In this document: positions 5,253-5,833 of the stretch, piece by piece | How the letters are laid out: each line of letters opens with the position of its first letter | How positions within the stretch are numbered: position 1 is the first letter of the stretch | NCBI GenBank assembly: GCA_017394475.1 | Contig: JAFPYQ010000431.1 | Coordinates: 1 to 5,833 of the forward strand | DNA: 5,833 nucleotides | Source of the DNA: Oscillospiraceae bacterium | GTDB lineage: Bacteria > Bacillota > Clostridia > Oscillospirales > Ruminococcaceae | Direction: 5' to 3' | Notes under the pieces: model-generated | Told to the model about the DNA's origin: nothing | The model's input: the letters and a program-made list of their open reading frames with translations, nothing else | Databases searched by the model: none | Made by a program: the position numbers and the translations under genes

Positions 5253-5833
5253 ATGAAGGCAAGAACAGTGATCATGTCGGGCATTATGGTGGCATGCTGT
5301 GCGCTTATGGCACCATGTGTCTCGGCTGAGGAATATATATTCGATGTATCCGGAGCGGAGATGACCAACGGAAGATGGGGGCAGTCATTCAAGGAATTCA
5401 CTGCCCGCTCAGGCAGTCTTCCCGAAGGAGAGGGCTTTGACCCCTATAACATGACGCCCGATTCTGAAGTGCAGGTGGAATTCATCCTTGACGGCGAAGC
5501 CCCTGCGGATACTGCACCGGTCGAACTCATCTGGCAGTCATGGGACAACGGCCCCGTGGAAAAGGATCCGGATGTGAATACCAACTGGAACAAGGTGGCA
5601 CCCTATGAATATGATTCTAAGAGTGCCGTGTTCTCCTATAAGGACATCGTTTCCGTTTACGGGACGGATAATTTCACAAATGTGTATGCCATAAATATCG
5701 GTGACACGGGCGTGCCCCTGAAGGTCACATCCCTGAAGATAACCAATGTCCATCCCGCAGGCGATACAGAGGAAACTACCGCGGAGGAGACCACCACTGC
5801 CGAGACCACCACAGCGCAGACAGAGCCCGAAAC
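5253..5833 (+). CDS. Secreted modular protein, CBM-like domain plus Thr/Glu linker, 3'-truncated by window
   Basis: This is an open frame of 193 complete codons running off the window without a stop. The ATG follows AAAGGGG (5238-5244) by eight bases. A Sec signal peptide is clear: K2/R4, hydrophobic core about 6-20, and likely signal peptidase I cleavage after VSA (25). C22 follows a proline, which makes a lipobox unlikely. Residues 28-166 look like one beta-rich domain with W42 in GRWGQSF, MTPDSEVQVEF (67-77), W94 and W97 in LIWQSW, WNKVAP (112-117), VFSYKDIVSVYG (126-137) and NIGDTG (148-153). This resembles beta-sandwich carbohydrate-binding or fibre-associated modules of ruminococcal enzymes, but I cannot assign a CBM family. 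A Thr/Glu-rich linker begins at about 171, so another module (glycoside hydrolase, dockerin or cell-surface anchor) should follow. Its own promoter lies at 5144-5172. A role in binding plant polysaccharide outside the cell is inference. Confidence 0.88.
   Translation, partial: MKARTVIMSGIMVACCALMAPCVSAEEYIFDVSGAEMTNGRWGQSFKEFTARSGSLPEGEGFDPYNMTPDSEVQVEFILDGEAPADTAPVELIWQSWDNGPVEKDPDVNTNWNKVAPYEYDSKSAVFSYKDIVSVYGTDNFTNVYAINIGDTGVPLKVTSLKITNVHPAGDTEETTAEETTTAETTTAQTEPE
5763..5833 (+). repeat. Thr/Glu-rich linker-coding repeat
   Basis: From residue 171 the secreted protein repeats the pattern (A)-E-T-T-(T), as in ETTAEETTTAETTTAQTEP, coded by near-repeated GAG-ACC-ACC-type codons. Such low-complexity linkers separate modules in ruminococcal extracellular enzymes and are potential O-glycosylation regions. 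The repeat continues beyond the window, so its full length is unknown. Confidence 0.75.

Noticed and set aside
5295..5318. Lipoprotein signal for the secreted protein, based on cysteines at residues 15, 16 and 22
   Set aside because: C15 and C16 are within the hydrophobic core and C22 follows a proline; the VSA site before residue 26 fits signal peptidase I better.

Overview
The window reads as chromosomal DNA from a Gram-positive gut or rumen Clostridia, most like Ruminococcus and relatives. This is inferred from gene content and style. It carries a secreted protein with a Thr/Glu-rich linker of the kind found in ruminococcal plant-fibre proteins, a RarA of the clostridial sequence type, strong AGGAG-type ribosome binding sites, sigma-A-like promoters, moderate GC and frequent ATA isoleucine codons. 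No species can be named from the sequence alone. There are no mobile elements, tRNA or rRNA genes, or CRISPR arrays.

Left part (1-3667, + strand): the 3' part of a class C beta-lactamase-like serine hydrolase gene, its 5' end outside the window. A 69-bp gap with short direct repeats follows, then an OmpR/PhoB-type response regulator and a membrane sensor histidine kinase whose genes overlap by ATGA. A perfect 11-bp hairpin with a short T-run ends this block. No terminator separates the hydrolase from the regulator, so all three may be co-transcribed. A cell-envelope or peptidoglycan-related job is possible but only inferred.

Middle (3702-5124, - strand): rarA, the AAA+ replication-associated recombination ATPase, convergent with the kinase. 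It has a good promoter with a perfect extended -10 box and a leader of about 105 nt. The leader contains a possible long-range stem and a six-codon mini-ORF whose last codons are the rarA ribosome binding site.

Right part (5144-5833, + strand): a divergent promoter (TTGACA, 17 bp, TAAAAT), a 5' UTR with alternative short pairings, and the start of a secreted protein. That protein has a signal peptide, a tryptophan-containing beta-rich module resembling a carbohydrate-binding module, and a Thr/Glu linker that runs off the window. It is open at the window end and probably continues into a catalytic, dockerin or other module.

Most of the window is ordinary core biology. The points most worth a second look are the rarA leader, the repeats ahead of the response regulator, the secreted modular protein, and the uncharacterised C-terminal half of the serine hydrolase. 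Nothing here demonstrates a new system.
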